Shown: positions 18,177 to 28,927, numbered from the stretch's first letter. The stretch is DNA of 64,000 nucleotides from Sulfitobacter sediminilitoris (GCF_010667575.1 NZ_JAABNT010000001.1:310001-374000); one strand, 5' to 3'. Notes: generated by a model from the letters alone, not told the origin. Made by a program: numbers and translations.

Positions 18177-19511
18177 TCACCAGTTATCCCGAAACCATTT
18201 CACCGCACGACGGAGTGAACGCGCGGGGTATTTTTCGGCCGGAATTTCAAAGTCCCACCATTCGTCTTGTGGGTGTGCGGCAAATAGCGATAGACCGACT
18301 GCGGAGGCAAAGCCTGGCCCCGTCGCTGCCTGTGGCAGCCCATGGACGCGCAAGGGCCGGCCCAGCCGCACCTGTTGCCCCAGTATCTTGCTGGCCAATC
18401 CATCCAGTCCCGGTATCTGACTGCCGCCGCCGGTCAGCACGATTTGCTGACTTGGCAGATGGCCAAAGCCCGCTGCTTCCAGCCGCACGCGCACTTCTTC
18501 CAGAATTTCCTCAACCCTCGGTCGCATGATCCCGATCAGCTCCGCCCGGCTTGCCGTGCGGCGGTCATGCTCAAAATCACCGGTATCGCCGCCGATCTCG
18601 ATCATTTCGCGATCATCCATACCGGTGGCATGGACCCCGCCATAAAATGTCTTGATCCGCTCCGCATTCGTCGTGGGCACCTGCAGCCCCATCGAGATAT
18701 CCTGGGTCACATGATCGCCACCCATGCGCACGGTATCTGCGTAGATCATGTGTTTCTTCATAAAGATCGACACGCCCGTGGCCCCGCCACCCATGTCGAT
18801 ACAGGCCGCGCCCAGTTCCTGCTCATCCTCAACCAGCGACGCGATGCCCGACACATAGGCCGATGACGCAATCCCGGCGAGTTCCAGATCACAGCGTTTG
18901 ATACAATGCGCCAGATGCTGCACAGCGGCGGCATCCACCGTCAGCATATGCATGTCCACGGCCAGCGACTGTCCGATCTGACCGCGCGGGTCACTGAGAC
19001 CAGAACGATGATCCAGGGCAAAATTCACCGGCTGGGCGTGCAGTACCTCGCGCCCCTCACCGTATTCGGGCACATCACAGCTGGCCAGAACGCGGGCGAC
19101 GTCGTCTTCGGTTACGCTCTCGCCGTCCAACTCGATCTGCGCATCCAAGCCATAGCTGCGCGGCTCTGCTCCGGAAAAACAGGCGATCACATGATCGACG
19201 CGGATGCCCGCCATCTTCTGTGCGGCTTGCAGGGCTGTTCGGATGGCGCGCTCGGTCTCGCCCATGGCGCAAATCTCGCCGAACTTGACACCGCGGGAAC
19301 GCGTGGTAGCGGCGCCAATCACTCGGAAGCCAGACTGCCCCGCGAGCGATCCAACAGTGCCGTCATCGTTCAGCTTGTCAGCCCCGTCAAAACGCAAAAC
19401 AAGACAGGCGATCTTAGAACTGCCCACATCCAGAATCGCCACAACGCCCCGTTGCATCGCGATCTTGCGCATGTTGCGCATGGACCGCTGGCTTTCATAA
19501 AGGTCGTTCAT
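18177..19511 (-). CDS. ftsA: cell division protein FtsA
   Basis: 444 residues: actin-like ATPase that tethers FtsZ to the membrane and recruits later division proteins. It has the phosphate 1 motif (A-I-L-D-V-G-S-S-K, residues 25-33), the D-M-G-G-G-A-T phosphate 2 motif near 220, and the L-T-G-G-G-S adenosine motif near 360. The C-terminal K-W-F-R-D-N-W helix is the expected amphipathic membrane anchor. It is 28 bp downstream of ftsQ. Confidence 0.96.
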   Translation of the reverse strand: MNDLYESQRSMRNMRKIAMQRGVVAILDVGSSKIACLVLRFDGADKLNDDGTVGSLAGQSGFRVIGAATTRSRGVKFGEICAMGETERAIRTALQAAQKMAGIRVDHVIACFSGAEPRSYGLDAQIELDGESVTEDDVARVLASCDVPEYGEGREVLHAQPVNFALDHRSGLSDPRGQIGQSLAVDMHMLTVDAAAVQHLAHCIKRCDLELAGIASSAYVSGIASLVEDEQELGAACIDMGGGATGVSIFMKKHMIYADTVRMGGDHVTQDISMGLQVPTTNAERIKTFYGGVHATGMDDREMIEIGGDTGDFEHDRRTASRAELIGIMRPRVEEILEEVRVRLEAAGFGHLPSQQIVLTGGGSQIPGLDGLASKILGQQVRLGRPLRVHGLPQAATGPGFASAVGLSLFAAHPQDEWWDFEIPAEKYPARSLRRAVKWFRDNW

Positions 19512-19539
19512 CTCTTAGCTGCCTCTTTGTTCCGGTTCT

Positions 19540-20415
19540 TTACTGACCGGACTCTTTTTTGATTTGCCACCATGCCTGTGTGGCGTCTTGCGTCATTCTG
19601 ACGGTCGGCCTTTTGCTTAGCCGCATGTCCACCCGTGCGACATCACGGGTCAGTACTTCCTGTGCGCGCTCTAGTGCGATGACGCGCTCTAGCGCTTGAA
19701 GCGCACCTTTCTCCGGCAACATGATGCGCTGATCCCGGTCCAGCACCACGTCCCAGCGGCGATTGCCCATGCGTACGACGCCGCGCACGCGGTTGCCCAG
19801 TGCCGCAGACGCACGGATGAGCCTCAAGGCTTCGGGCACATGACGTGCCGCGCCTTCGCCGGCAAGAAGCGGCAGTTGCGGATATTCCGCCCGCGCACCC
19901 ACTGCCGCGACATAGGCACCGCCCTCATCCACCAAGGCCAAACCATCGGCGTTGCGCCAGATTGCAACGGGAATGCGCGGTATGACGTCAACCTGCAAAA
20001 CACCGCCCGGGCGGATGCGCACGCTGGCCGTCTTCACACCGTTGAGCGCGGTAATCTGACGCCGCAACTCAGGCAAATCCAGATCGAAAGAGCTTTGCGG
20101 GAACTCGAATGGCATCACCGCGCGGATATCGGCAGCCAATTGACCGGACGCGCCGTCAACCGCCATCAGCTTGACCATGAATTCAGGACGCTCTTCGATG
20201 CTGGCGCGTGCATCGGCAACCGCTTGTGTGATCGCGTTGCGACGTTCCTCGTCCGACAGATAAATCGTCCCGGCCATCAATGTAATGCAGAATGGAACCC
20301 CAGCCCGCAACGCCATCCGGAATCCCGGCGTCAGCATCAGTCTTTGCATCCGCCACGCCCAGCGCGACGGCGCCGGATCCACCTTGGATGGCTTGCGGCG
20401 GATCAGCGATCGCAT
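19540..20415 (-). CDS. ftsQ: cell division protein FtsQ
   Basis: 291 residues from the ATG at 20415; an in-frame start 21 nt upstream (20436) is also possible. It is a single-pass inner membrane protein: cytoplasmic basic N-terminus, transmembrane segment around residues 34-51, then a periplasmic POTRA and beta domain. It bridges early and late divisome proteins. The start overlaps the ddl stop codon by 13 nt, so it is probably coupled. Confidence 0.92.
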   Translation of the reverse strand: MRSLIRRKPSKVDPAPSRWAWRMQRLMLTPGFRMALRAGVPFCITLMAGTIYLSDEERRNAITQAVADARASIEERPEFMVKLMAVDGASGQLAADIRAVMPFEFPQSSFDLDLPELRRQITALNGVKTASVRIRPGGVLQVDVIPRIPVAIWRNADGLALVDEGGAYVAAVGARAEYPQLPLLAGEGAARHVPEALRLIRASAALGNRVRGVVRMGNRRWDVVLDRDQRIMLPEKGALQALERVIALERAQEVLTRDVARVDMRLSKRPTVRMTQDATQAWWQIKKESGQ

Positions 20416-21323
20416 GACGCGTCCTCCACCATCCACGCGCAGAAATCAGGGAAGGAAATCCCGCAATAGGCACCCTGCTCAGGCGCCAGAGACGTCGAAG
20501 TCATGCCGGGCTGCGTGTTCGTCTCCAAAAGCACGAGGCCCGCTGCGCCCCGCGCCTCATCCCAGCGGAAATCAGTGCGGCTGACACCACGGCAGCCCAA
20601 AGCGCGATGTGCTCGCAAAGCGTATTCCATGCACAGATCGAGAATTTCCTGAGGCACTTCAGCGGGCACAACATGCGATGACCCGCCTTCCTTGTACTTC
20701 GCGTCGTAATCGTACCAACCGGTCGTAATGATATCCGTTACCGTCAACGCGCGGTCGCCCATGACAGTCGTGGTCAGTTCCCGGCCCGGCGCATAGGCCT
20801 CGACCATGACTTCGTCCGGCATGCCCTGATCCAGCTGTGGTGGACCATTATTCTCTTTGCTGACCAGATAAACGCCAACCGAAGAACCTTCGTTGTTGGG
20901 CTTCACCACATAGGGTGGCGGCATCACATGCCCTGCCCGCACGTCATCTGCCTTGGCGATGATGCTGTCGACCACGGGCAAACCATGCGCGCGGTAGACA
21001 TCCTTGGTCCGCTGCTTGTCCATTGCAAGCGCCGAGGCCAGCACGCCCGAGTGCGAATAGGGCAATCCCATCCACTCGAATATGCCCTGCACGCAGCCAT
21101 CCTCGCCCCAGCGACCGTGCAGGCAGTTCAGAATGGCGTCAGGCTTGAGGTCTGTCAAAACAGCACAAAGGTCGCGGCCGGCATCGACCTCGACCACGTT
21201 GTAGTCCTTTTCCCGCAATGCGGCTGCGCATGCGCGCCCTGTATCCAGTGACACCTCGCGCTCAGCCGAGGGGCCACCCATTACTACCGCCACTGTCGGG
21301 GTTGTCCTGCTCGACGTACCCAC
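20403..21323 (-). CDS. ddl: D-alanine--D-alanine ligase
   Basis: 306 residues, GTG start. An ATP-grasp enzyme making D-Ala-D-Ala for peptidoglycan. Signatures: G-G-P-S-A-E-R-E-V-S near the N-terminus, V-V-K-P-N-N-E-G-S-S-V-G in the middle, and E-T-N-T-Q-P-G-M-T in the C-terminal third, giving Mg and substrate ligands. It lies between murB and ftsQ, the standard dcw order. Confidence 0.96.
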   Translation of the reverse strand: MGTSSRTTPTVAVVMGGPSAEREVSLDTGRACAAALREKDYNVVEVDAGRDLCAVLTDLKPDAILNCLHGRWGEDGCVQGIFEWMGLPYSHSGVLASALAMDKQRTKDVYRAHGLPVVDSIIAKADDVRAGHVMPPPYVVKPNNEGSSVGVYLVSKENNGPPQLDQGMPDEVMVEAYAPGRELTTTVMGDRALTVTDIITTGWYDYDAKYKEGGSSHVVPAEVPQEILDLCMEYALRAHRALGCRGVSRTDFRWDEARGAAGLVLLETNTQPGMTSTSLAPEQGAYCGISFPDFCAWMVEDASCDR

Positions 21324-21390
21324 GATTTGTTGCCTTATGTCCCGAGCCTTTTGCGGCTCTTGTTATTTGGTCCGTTGCCGTTTTTCCGGC

Positions 21391-22338
21391 TTATGCCCCT
21401 GCGGTGGGATCGTTTGAATATTCGCCCACCCGCATGATTTCCCACTCTAGAGTAATCCCTTGGGAATCGTAAACCTTTTTTCGCACCTCTTCGCCCAATC
21501 CTTCAAGGTCCGCAGCCGTCGCATTGCCCGTGTTGATCAGGAAATTTGAATGCTTGGGCGACATCTGCGCCCCGCCCCGCATGGCCCCGCGCATGCCTGC
21601 GTTGTCGATGACCTTCCATGCCTTGAGGTCATGCACATCATCGGCCTGTCCAGTAGATGAAAACCCCGCAGGATTCCGGAAAGTGCTTCCCGCACTTCGA
21701 TCCTTGGTCGGCTGTGTCTCGTCTCGCTTGGCCAGTTGAGACGCCATCCGGTCATGCAGGTCTTGTGGCTCTGCTCTTGGTGGCGCAAAGGTGGCCGAAA
21801 TGATGACAGCTTCGTCCGCCAAGTCACTCTGACGATAGCGAAAATTCAAATCCTCCGCAGTCAGTGTAACCAGCGACCCATCGCGCAAGACCGCCTCGGC
21901 CGACACGAAATGATCCGCCGTATAGCTGCCATAGCAGCCCGCATTCATCCGCACCGCACCGCCAATACTGCCCGGAATCGTGCGCAAAAAGGTCAGGTCC
22001 AGCCCCGCATCCGCAGCCTTGCGCGCCACATGCGCATCCAGCGCTGCTGCCCCGGCGGTCACGCGGTCACCGTCAATCTCAATCCCATTAAAGCCACGCC
22101 CCAACCGGATCACCACCGCACGCAAACCGCCATCGCGCACGATCAGGTTGCTGCCGACACCCATGGGAAACACCGCCACTTTTTCCGGCAGATCGCGCAA
22201 GAACCCGCGCAGATCGTCAAGATCAGCCGGTTGGAAGAAGACGTCGGCAGGGCCACCGACCCGCAACCACGTCAAATCATTCAAGGCACGCTGCAGTGTC
22301 AGCTTGCCGCGTACGTGAGGAAGGGTCAGATCGTTCAT
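21391..22338 (-). CDS. murB: UDP-N-acetylmuramate dehydrogenase MurB
   Basis: 315 residues. FAD enzyme that reduces UDP-GlcNAc-enolpyruvate to UDP-MurNAc. It has the FAD-binding N-terminal part ([11 protein letters not shown]), the [10 protein letters not shown] loop, and the catalytic Ser region [10 protein letters not shown] typical of type II MurB without the extra Tyr loop. It is separated from the small membrane proteins upstream by 43 bp. Confidence 0.96.
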   Translation of the reverse strand: MNDLTLPHVRGKLTLQRALNDLTWLRVGGPADVFFQPADLDDLRGFLRDLPEKVAVFPMGVGSNLIVRDGGLRAVVIRLGRGFNGIEIDGDRVTAGAAALDAHVARKAADAGLDLTFLRTIPGSIGGAVRMNAGCYGSYTADHFVSAEAVLRDGSLVTLTAEDLNFRYRQSDLADEAVIISATFAPPRAEPQDLHDRMASQLAKRDETQPTKDRSAGSTFRNPAGFSSTGQADDVHDLKAWKVIDNAGMRGAMRGGAQMSPKHSNFLINTGNATAADLEGLGEEVRKKVYDSQGITLEWEIMRVGEYSNDPTAGA

Positions 22339-22381
22339 GACTGCCGCCTACTATGAGATGGCAAAGCCGTCAAACCCCGCC

Positions 22382-22663
22382 TTAGAGGATACGGCTGTCC
22401 TGCCAGGCGCGGCGGATGCGCGCCGCGAACCAGCCGATGCCGAACGCGCAGACCGCGTAGAGCGACGCCGCCCCCTGCGCGATCAGGGCGTTCATCTCGA
22501 ACGGATGCGCCTGCAAGCCGTAAACCATCCACGCCATGTTCAGCGTCAACCCGGCCAGCAAGACCCCCAGAAAGCCCACAAAACGTCCGCGATATCCGCA
22601 GAGCGTGCATGCTGCCATCCACAAAAGCAGTATCGTGACCAACAGGACCAAGGTCATGTTCAT
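22382..22663 (-). CDS. small membrane protein of unknown function
   Basis: 93 residues with three hydrophobic segments (about 4-20, 28-48 and 62-80) and a basic C-terminus. I do not recognise a named family. It overlaps the preceding DUF2484 gene by 4 nt (start within the stop), so it belongs to the murC-murB segment of the cluster. Its place among envelope genes suggests an envelope role, unproven. Confidence 0.7.
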   Translation of the reverse strand: MNMTLVLLVTILLLWMAACTLCGYRGRFVGFLGVLLAGLTLNMAWMVYGLQAHPFEMNALIAQGAASLYAVCAFGIGWFAARIRRAWQDSRIL

Positions 22664-22926
22664 TCAGCCGGGCCTCTGAATTGCCCCGCGCTCTTGCGCA
22701 GCCAGCGCCCGAAATAAATCACCGGCCAGCGCAGGATCGAACACCCCGCCGCCAGCACCAGGAGGCCGATCCATGGCCCATGCTGTACCGTGACATACCC
22801 AACCAACGGAATGCCGATGCCGATCAGGATATAGGCGTTGCGCCAGTGTTGATCCTTGCTGGGCATCATGGCCAGAACGTTGGCAATGACGGCCCAGAGA
22901 CAGGCAAGTGTAAGCGACAGGCTCAT
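22660..22926 (-). CDS. DUF2484 family membrane protein, copy 2
   Basis: 88 residues with the pattern S-L-x-L-A-C-L-W-A-V-I-A-N-V-L-A-M-M-P near the N-terminus, two or three membrane segments and R-W-P-V-I-Y-F-G-R-W near the C-terminus. It resembles the next upstream protein in layout, so the two look like tandem paralogues. DUF2484 is known mainly from Rhodobacterales dcw clusters and has no assigned function. It overlaps both neighbours by 4 nt. Confidence 0.75.
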   Translation of the reverse strand: MSLSLTLACLWAVIANVLAMMPSKDQHWRNAYILIGIGIPLVGYVTVQHGPWIGLLVLAAGCSILRWPVIYFGRWLRKSAGQFRGPAE

Positions 22927-23183
22927 TCAGGCAACTCCGGGTTCTGTCCGCGCAATTTTGCGAGGATGAAGAGCAAAGGATTGCGGAACATCGACACGAA
23001 TGCGGCCAGCCCCAAAAGTGCCGCTATCCACCCCACCTGCTGACCGATCATGATAATCAGGACAGGGGCGGCCAAAAGCAGGATCACGCCAGGGATGTAC
23101 TGATGGCGCATGGGCAGCATGGCGACGGCCACCGAGGCGAAAACCCATATGACACAAAGCCACAAAAGCATCATATCGCCCAC
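22923..23183 (-). CDS. DUF2484 family membrane protein, copy 1
   Basis: 86 residues: L-L-W-L-C-V-I-W-V-F-A-S-V-A-V-A-M-L-P membrane segment, a second segment around residues 30-60, then F-R-N-P-L-L-F. It has the same layout as its downstream paralogue. It lies 58 bp after murC and starts the three-gene block of small membrane proteins before murB. Confidence 0.75.
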   Translation of the reverse strand: MGDMMLLWLCVIWVFASVAVAMLPMRHQYIPGVILLLAAPVLIIMIGQQVGWIAALLGLAAFVSMFRNPLLFILAKLRGQNPELPE

Positions 23184-23241
23184 TCCTTAACTCGGTCGCA
23201 TTCTCCAGCATATGCGACCTGATTATGCCGGGCATTTCTTG

Positions 23242-24660
23242 TCAAGCCGCAGCCCCCTTTAACGCCTGCAGCTTTTCCGGCAGGGCATTTGCCCATGTGC
23301 TGATCGTGCCTGCACCCAGACAAACAACCATATCCCCCGGACCCGCCTGTTCCCGCACCAGCCGGGCCAGATCATCCTCAGACGTGACCGCCCGCGCATG
23401 TCTGTGGCCGTGTCGGATCAGTCCTGCCACCAGATCGTCGCGTGAGGCGCCGGGAATGGGGTCTTCTCCAGCGGCAAAGACCTCTGCGATTCCGACAACA
23501 TCCGCATCGTTGAAACAGGCACAGAATTCATCGAAATGATGGCTCAACCGCGTGTAGCGATGCGGCTGGTGCACCGCGATCACACGTCCCTCTGTCGCTT
23601 GCCGCGCGGCTTTCAGCACGGCTGCAATCTCCACCGGGTGATGTCCGTAGTCGTCTATGATCGTCACGCCATCAACTTCGCCCACCTTCGTAAAGCGGCG
23701 GTTCACCCCGCCAAAGGCTGCAAGTGCCGTGCGGATTTCATCCAGCTTCATGCCCAGATGCCGTGCGACGGCCACGGCGGACAGCGCGTTGGACACGTTG
23801 TGATCCCCCGGCATGGGCAAAGCGCAGCCCTCGATCACCTTGCCTTCGGCCTGCAGTTGGATGTCGAAATGCGCGACCCCGTTCTTGTAATGCAGGTTGG
23901 TCGCCCGCACGTCCGCCTGCGCGTTGAAACCGTAAGTCACCACGCGCCGGTCCGTGATCTTGCCGACCAGCGCCTGCACCTCAGGATGATCGGTGCAGCA
24001 CACCGCCAGCCCGTAGAACGGGATGTTGGACACGAAATCGAGGAACCCCTTGCGAAGGGTATCGAAATCGCCCCAGTGCTCCATGTGTTCGGGATCGATG
24101 TTGGTCACGATGGCGATGGTCGCGGGCAAACGGTTGAAGGTGCCGTCGCTCTCGTCGGCCTCGACCACCATCCATTCTCCCTGCCCCATCCGCGCGTTGG
24201 AGCCGTACGCATGGATGATCCCGCCGTTCACAACCGTAGGGTCGATCCCACCTGCCACCAGCAATTCCGCAACCAGCGTTGTCGTCGTCGTCTTGCCATG
24301 CGTACCCGCCACGGCAATGTTGGACTTAAGCCGCATCAGTTCCGCCAGCATCTCGGCCCGCCGCACGATGGGCAGGCCCGCAACACGCGCGGCATCCAGT
24401 TCCGGGTTACCGGGTTTGATCGCCGATGAAATGACCACGACCTCGGCGTTCTCAATGTTCTCGGGCTTTTGCCCTTCAAAGATCGTCGCCCCAAGGCTGG
24501 CCAGCCTATCCGTGATCTTGGATGACTTCAGGTCGGAGCCCTGAACGGTGTAGCCATGGTTCAGCAGCACTTCGGCAATCCCCGACATCCCGATCCCGCC
24601 AATCCCGACAAAATGGATCGGACCCACATCCGTGGGCAGTTTTGTGGCCGCTGCGTTCAT
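23242..24660 (-). CDS. murC: UDP-N-acetylmuramate--L-alanine ligase MurC
   Basis: 472 residues. ATP-dependent ligase adding L-Ala to UDP-MurNAc. It has the N-terminal Rossmann motif (G-I-G-G-I-G-M-S-G), the ATP loop G-T-H-G-K-T-T-T-T near residue 119, and the H-Q-P-H-R-Y-T-R motif in the C-terminal domain. It overlaps murG by 4 nt, so translation is probably coupled. Confidence 0.97.
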   Translation of the reverse strand: MNAAATKLPTDVGPIHFVGIGGIGMSGIAEVLLNHGYTVQGSDLKSSKITDRLASLGATIFEGQKPENIENAEVVVISSAIKPGNPELDAARVAGLPIVRRAEMLAELMRLKSNIAVAGTHGKTTTTTLVAELLVAGGIDPTVVNGGIIHAYGSNARMGQGEWMVVEADESDGTFNRLPATIAIVTNIDPEHMEHWGDFDTLRKGFLDFVSNIPFYGLAVCCTDHPEVQALVGKITDRRVVTYGFNAQADVRATNLHYKNGVAHFDIQLQAEGKVIEGCALPMPGDHNVSNALSAVAVARHLGMKLDEIRTALAAFGGVNRRFTKVGEVDGVTIIDDYGHHPVEIAAVLKAARQATEGRVIAVHQPHRYTRLSHHFDEFCACFNDADVVGIAEVFAAGEDPIPGASRDDLVAGLIRHGHRHARAVTSEDDLARLVREQAGPGDMVVCLGAGTISTWANALPEKLQALKGAAA

Positions 24661-25757
24661 GACTTCGTTCCTTTGTGTGCCAGATCTTCTACCATGGCGG
24701 CCAGGTTTTCGGCAGCCTCGGGTTTGCCCACGGACAGGGCAGCGAGCGCCATCTGCAACGCCCCGGCCGGGTTGTCCAGCACGCTTTTGATCTGTTCGGT
24801 CATGCTTTCGGTGCTGGCGGCAGATTCCGGTACCATGATGGCCGCCCCCGCATCAACCAGCCCGCGTGCATTCGCCGTCTGATGATCACCGGTTGCAGCA
24901 GCGAAAGGTATCAGGATCGACGGCCGTCCGATGACAGAGATATCTGCCACGCTTGACGCACCCGCCCGGCTGATCACCAGCTGCGCTTCGGACATGCGTC
25001 GCGGCACGTCATCAAAGAAGGGCTGCACATCCGCGTCGATGCCTTGCTCTGCATAATACCCCGCGACCCGGTCGTGATCTTCAGCCCGCGCCTGATGGCT
25101 GACCCGCACGTTGCGCAGCATCTCCATCGGCAGACCCGCAATGGCGGGCGGTACCACATCGCTCAGAATCCGCGCGCCCTGAGAGCCGCCCATCACCAGC
25201 AACTGCATGGGATAGTCTCCCGGCGGGATATATCCAGCGCCTGCGCGTTCCAGAACGGATGCGCGTACCGGATTGCCCGTATGCACGCCCTCAACACCCT
25301 CGGGCAGTGTCGTGGGCCAGGTGCCGCAGGCCACCGCATCCACACGTTTTGAAAAAAGCTCGTTCACGCGACCCAGAACACCGTTCTGCTCGTGAATCAT
25401 GCGTGGCACGCGCAGCAGTGTCGCCGCACCAAGCGCCGGGATCGACGGATACCCGCCAAACCCCACAACAACGCTGGGCTTGTCACGCATCATGCGCCAC
25501 GTTGCACCCAAAATGCCCGCTCCAATGCGCAAAGGCACCAGCGCCTTGGCAGCCAAACCACCACGCGCGAAGGTGGCAGAGCTGACCTCGACAATCTCAA
25601 CCTCTTCGGGAAAGCCGCCGGTATAGCGGGCACCGCGCGCATCCGTACTCAGCCGCACCCGCCAGCCTCGTCTCAGCATCACTTCGGCCAGCGCCTGCGC
25701 GGGGAACATGTGCCCGCCCGTGCCGCCCGCCGCGATAATCAAAAGAGGCGTGCTCAC
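24657..25757 (-). CDS. murG: UDP-GlcNAc:lipid I N-acetylglucosaminyltransferase MurG
   Basis: 366 residues. GT28 enzyme converting lipid I to lipid II at the cytoplasmic membrane face. It shows the glycine-rich N-terminal loop ([10 protein letters not shown]), G-F-G-G-Y-P, the H-E-Q-N motif near residue 120, and G-G-S-Q-G-A-R in the C-terminal half. It overlaps ftsW by 4 nt and murC by 4 nt. Confidence 0.97.
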   Translation of the reverse strand: MSTPLLIIAAGGTGGHMFPAQALAEVMLRRGWRVRLSTDARGARYTGGFPEEVEIVEVSSATFARGGLAAKALVPLRIGAGILGATWRMMRDKPSVVVGFGGYPSIPALGAATLLRVPRMIHEQNGVLGRVNELFSKRVDAVACGTWPTTLPEGVEGVHTGNPVRASVLERAGAGYIPPGDYPMQLLVMGGSQGARILSDVVPPAIAGLPMEMLRNVRVSHQARAEDHDRVAGYYAEQGIDADVQPFFDDVPRRMSEAQLVISRAGASSVADISVIGRPSILIPFAAATGDHQTANARGLVDAGAAIMVPESAASTESMTEQIKSVLDNPAGALQMALAALSVGKPEAAENLAAMVEDLAHKGTKS

Positions 25758-26923
25758 CGGGTCCGGCCCCTTCCCAGAATATCAGATATCTCACCCTGTG
25801 GCCGCGTCCGCGTGAAAGCCAGCAACATGCCAACGGCAATTCCCGATGCAATAACGGAAGACCCTCCATAGCTGACGAAAGGCAATGTCATCCCCTTGGC
25901 GGGCAGCAGCCGCACGGCAACGCCCATGTTGATCATTGCCTGTACACCGAACATGCAGGCCAGACCCGTGCCAGCAAGGCGGATAAACGGATCACGCTCG
26001 CGCACCAAGCGCAACAGCGACCGCACCACAACCCCGGTATAGAGCGCGATGATACACAGCACGAGGACAAGCCCGTATTCTTCGGCAGCCACCGCAATGA
26101 TGAAATCCGTATGCGCATCAGGCAGTGACCATTTAACCTCGCCCTCGCCCACGCCTACGCCAAACAATCCACCCTCCCGGATCGCGTTCGTCGCATAGCC
26201 AAGCTGTGTCGTCGGATCGACCTCTGGACTGAGAAACCCATCAATCCGACGGGCGAAGTGTTCGGAATTGGAATAGGCCACGGTTCCTGCCATCACGACC
26301 AATGCCGCCATGCCCACCAGCAGCACCATCGGTGCACCGGCTACAAAATACATCACGCCCCAACCAAAAAGGACAAGGCAGGCCTGCCCAAAGTCAGGTT
26401 GCAACGCCAGCATCAGCACGATGGAAATGCACAGCGCAAAAGACCACGTCTTGCCGGGTGGTCCATTGATTTCCTGGCTGGCCGCCATCATCCACGCTGC
26501 GGCGACGACAAAACCGGGCTTGAGAAACTCAGACGGCTGGATGCTGGCAAAGCCCAGCGAATACCATCGCGTCGCCCCTTTGCCGAAATCCGTCCCAAAG
26601 AACGGCAGCAAGGCAAGTGCTATGAAAGCCACGATAAATCCCAGCACCGCCAGACGTCGCACCACAACCGGTGACATCATCGACGTCAGAACCATCGCAA
26701 TGATGGCAAGACCGCCGAAAACAGCCTGACGCTGAACGTAGTGAAAGGGCTCAAACCCGTTGCGTTCGGCCAAAGGAACCGACGCCGCAAACCCCAGCAA
26801 CAGTCCGATACCAAACAGCATCAGAACGCAGGACATTGCCCAGCGGTCCACCGTTCGCCACCATTTTGGAAGAATGGGTTCACCGTCCTGAATATGAACG
26901 GTGCCATGCGCCATCGCCGTCAT
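25754..26923 (-). CDS. ftsW: SEDS glycosyltransferase FtsW
   Basis: 389 residues with about ten membrane segments. SEDS-family peptidoglycan polymerase of the divisome, working with FtsI. The conserved C-terminal block (L-P[15 protein letters not shown]) is intact. Two nearby ATGs are possible (26923 and 26914). It is the first gene of the ftsW-murG-murC block; the 144 bp upstream separate it from the peroxiredoxin-like gene on the same strand. Confidence 0.96.
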   Translation of the reverse strand: MTAMAHGTVHIQDGEPILPKWWRTVDRWAMSCVLMLFGIGLLLGFAASVPLAERNGFEPFHYVQRQAVFGGLAIIAMVLTSMMSPVVVRRLAVLGFIVAFIALALLPFFGTDFGKGATRWYSLGFASIQPSEFLKPGFVVAAAWMMAASQEINGPPGKTWSFALCISIVLMLALQPDFGQACLVLFGWGVMYFVAGAPMVLLVGMAALVVMAGTVAYSNSEHFARRIDGFLSPEVDPTTQLGYATNAIREGGLFGVGVGEGEVKWSLPDAHTDFIIAVAAEEYGLVLVLCIIALYTGVVVRSLLRLVRERDPFIRLAGTGLACMFGVQAMINMGVAVRLLPAKGMTLPFVSYGGSSVIASGIAVGMLLAFTRTRPQGEISDILGRGRTR

Positions 26924-27067
26924 GACTGTCTGCCTTACACTGCCTGTGATGCCCGTTCGGGCGCCCCATTCTTGGGGTCTATCCGCGCACCTTAACCGGA
27001 TTCAAAGCAGCAGGCTAGGACTTTTCCACCGCAAGGCTCAACCTGCGGTGGCGTCGTCCGAGGCGTT

Positions 27068-27595
27068 TCAGGCGGCCCGGTGGGTGCCGCGCACAGGGTA
27101 GTCGTTGGCACGTATAAACTTGATGCCATTCGCAAGGCTCTCCAGATCAGGCCGCGCGAAAGGCGCGTTCGAAATGTCGAGGATCTGGATATTCCCCTCT
27201 GCGTTGATGACGAACACACCCGGCTCCGGGAACGGACGGTCGGTTTCCTGCGCGCTGCGCGGGTCTGAAATATAGAGACCCAGCGCCCGCATCTGGTCAA
27301 TGCTCAGGCCAAACGCAACCGTCAGGCCCAGCTCCTTTTCCTCGACCATCGCCTGCGCCTTGGCTTGCGGATCGCCAGAAACCGCCACCACGTCCACGCC
27401 AAGCCCGTTGAATGTCTCAACCATTTCATCAAGTTGGGCGAGGTACTTTTTGCACAGCGGACAATGCACACCACGGTAGACCACCACCATCTGCCAGTCG
27501 TGCCCGCCCTGTGGAACACCCAGCGTCAACCTGTCACCGCCCAGCACGCCAACATCCTGTTTCGGAAACGTCGATCCCGCCACCAATCCCGCCAT
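27068..27595 (-). CDS. peroxiredoxin-like (AhpC/TSA-type) protein
   Basis: 175 residues from the ATG at 27595; a longer frame to 27658 adds a Cys-rich non-conserved tail and is unlikely. It has a thioredoxin-like fold with G-V-H-C-P-L-C-K-K-Y near residue 50, a C-x-x-C pair in place of the usual single peroxidatic Cys context. A later segment names the predicted strand V-D-V-V-A-V-S-G-D. Role: probably thiol-dependent peroxide reduction or redox signalling. It sits between two cell wall gene blocks but is not a known dcw gene. Confidence 0.8.
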   Translation of the reverse strand: MAGLVAGSTFPKQDVGVLGGDRLTLGVPQGGHDWQMVVVYRGVHCPLCKKYLAQLDEMVETFNGLGVDVVAVSGDPQAKAQAMVEEKELGLTVAFGLSIDQMRALGLYISDPRSAQETDRPFPEPGVFVINAEGNIQILDISNAPFARPDLESLANGIKFIRANDYPVRGTHRAA

Positions 27596-27710
27596 ACCGT
27601 GATCCCCTTGTTCAATAGTGTTGGTGGCACAGGTGCATGCGCATGCCGCACGCCGCAAGTGACCTCACGCCAACTTGACCGCGGGGCGCATTCCGGGCAA
27701 GTGCGGCCAC

Positions 27711-28901
27711 ATGCAGTTCGACACCGTAATCATTGGCGCAGGCGCCGCCGGCATGATGTGCGCCGCCCATGTGGGCGGCCGCGTCCTGATCGTCGATCAC
27801 GCCAAGGCACCGGGCGAGAAAATCCGCATCTCGGGCGGGGGACGGTGCAACTTCACCAACATGTATTGTGCGCCCGACAGCTTTCTCAGCCAGAACCCGC
27901 ATTTTGCGAAATCCGCGCTGGCGCGGTACACGCAGTGGGATTTCATCGAGCTGGTGGATCGTCACGGCATCCCTTGGCACGAGAAAACCCTGGGCCAGCT
28001 TTTCTGCGATCATTCGGCGAAAGATATCATCGAGATGCTGCGCGGCCTGATGCAGGCGGCTGGTGTCGAGCTACGCCTGCAAAGCAGCGTCAGTAATATT
28101 GAACAGCACGACGATCACTTCAGCCTTACGCTGCAGACGCCTGATAGACAGGCACAAATCAAAGCGCGTCACCTTGTCATCGCGACGGGCGGAAAATCCA
28201 TCCCCAAGATGGGGGCAACCGGTTTTGCCTACGACATTGCCCGGCAATTTGGCCTGCCCGTGACAGACACGCGGCCCGCGCTGGTGCCCTTCACCTTCGC
28301 CGAACGACGCTTTGCCGAAATCTCTGGTGTCTCCACCCCAGCCCGCGTCACCGCAGGCGGCACAAGTTTTGACGAGGCGCTGCTGTTTACTCATCGCGGC
28401 CTGTCAGGCCCTGCGGTGTTGCAGGCGTCCTCCTATTGGCGTGAAGGGGACCCGATCACGGTCAATCTGATCCCGGCAAACGACCTCTTTGACAACTTGC
28501 GCGCCCAACGACAAATATCGGGCCGCAAGAATCTGACGACCGAACTGGCTCAGCACCTGCCCGCCCGCCTTGTCGATCACCTTAGCACCCAGATGGAGCT
28601 GTCCGGCAACCTTGCCGATTGGTCGGATGCCCGGCTGTCGGATCTTGCTCAGGCCCTTGCCGCCTGGGAACTGTCGCCATCAGGCACCGAAGGCTACCGC
28701 ACGGCCGAAGTTACCTTGGGCGGCATCGACACCGATGCGCTCTCTTCCAGCACGATGATGGCCAAGGATATCCCCAACCTCTTTTTCATCGGTGAAGCGG
28801 TGGACGTGACCGGATGGCTTGGCGGCTACAACTTTCAGTGGGCGTGGTCCTCGGCCATGGCCTGCGCACGGTCCATCGCAGATGGCGTCAATAAAAAGTA
28901 A
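27711..28901 (+). CDS. NAD(P)/FAD-dependent oxidoreductase, HI0933/BaiN family
   Basis: 396 residues from the ATG at 27711 (a TTG 36 nt upstream is less likely). The dinucleotide loop V-I-I-G-A-G-A-A-G-M-M-C is at the N-terminus. Then come S-G-G-G-R-C-N-F-T-N, the family hallmark, and a C-terminal FAD motif (F-F-I-G-E-A-V-D-V-T-G-W-L-G-G-Y-N-F-Q-W-A). BaiN-like proteins are poorly characterised flavoproteins. It is on the opposite strand to the surrounding dcw genes, and its 3' end converges on murD with a 26-bp gap. Confidence 0.9.
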   Translation: MQFDTVIIGAGAAGMMCAAHVGGRVLIVDHAKAPGEKIRISGGGRCNFTNMYCAPDSFLSQNPHFAKSALARYTQWDFIELVDRHGIPWHEKTLGQLFCDHSAKDIIEMLRGLMQAAGVELRLQSSVSNIEQHDDHFSLTLQTPDRQAQIKARHLVIATGGKSIPKMGATGFAYDIARQFGLPVTDTRPALVPFTFAERRFAEISGVSTPARVTAGGTSFDEALLFTHRGLSGPAVLQASSYWREGDPITVNLIPANDLFDNLRAQRQISGRKNLTTELAQHLPARLVDHLSTQMELSGNLADWSDARLSDLAQALAAWELSPSGTEGYRTAEVTLGGIDTDALSSSTMMAKDIPNLFFIGEAVDVTGWLGGYNFQWAWSSAMACARSIADGVNKK

Positions 28902-28927
28902 ATGATTTCAATATCGCAACCCATGGA

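Noticed and set aside
27026-27051. Terminator after the peroxiredoxin-like gene
   Set aside because: A perfect 8-bp stem exists but on the minus strand it is followed by AAAAG, not a T-tract.
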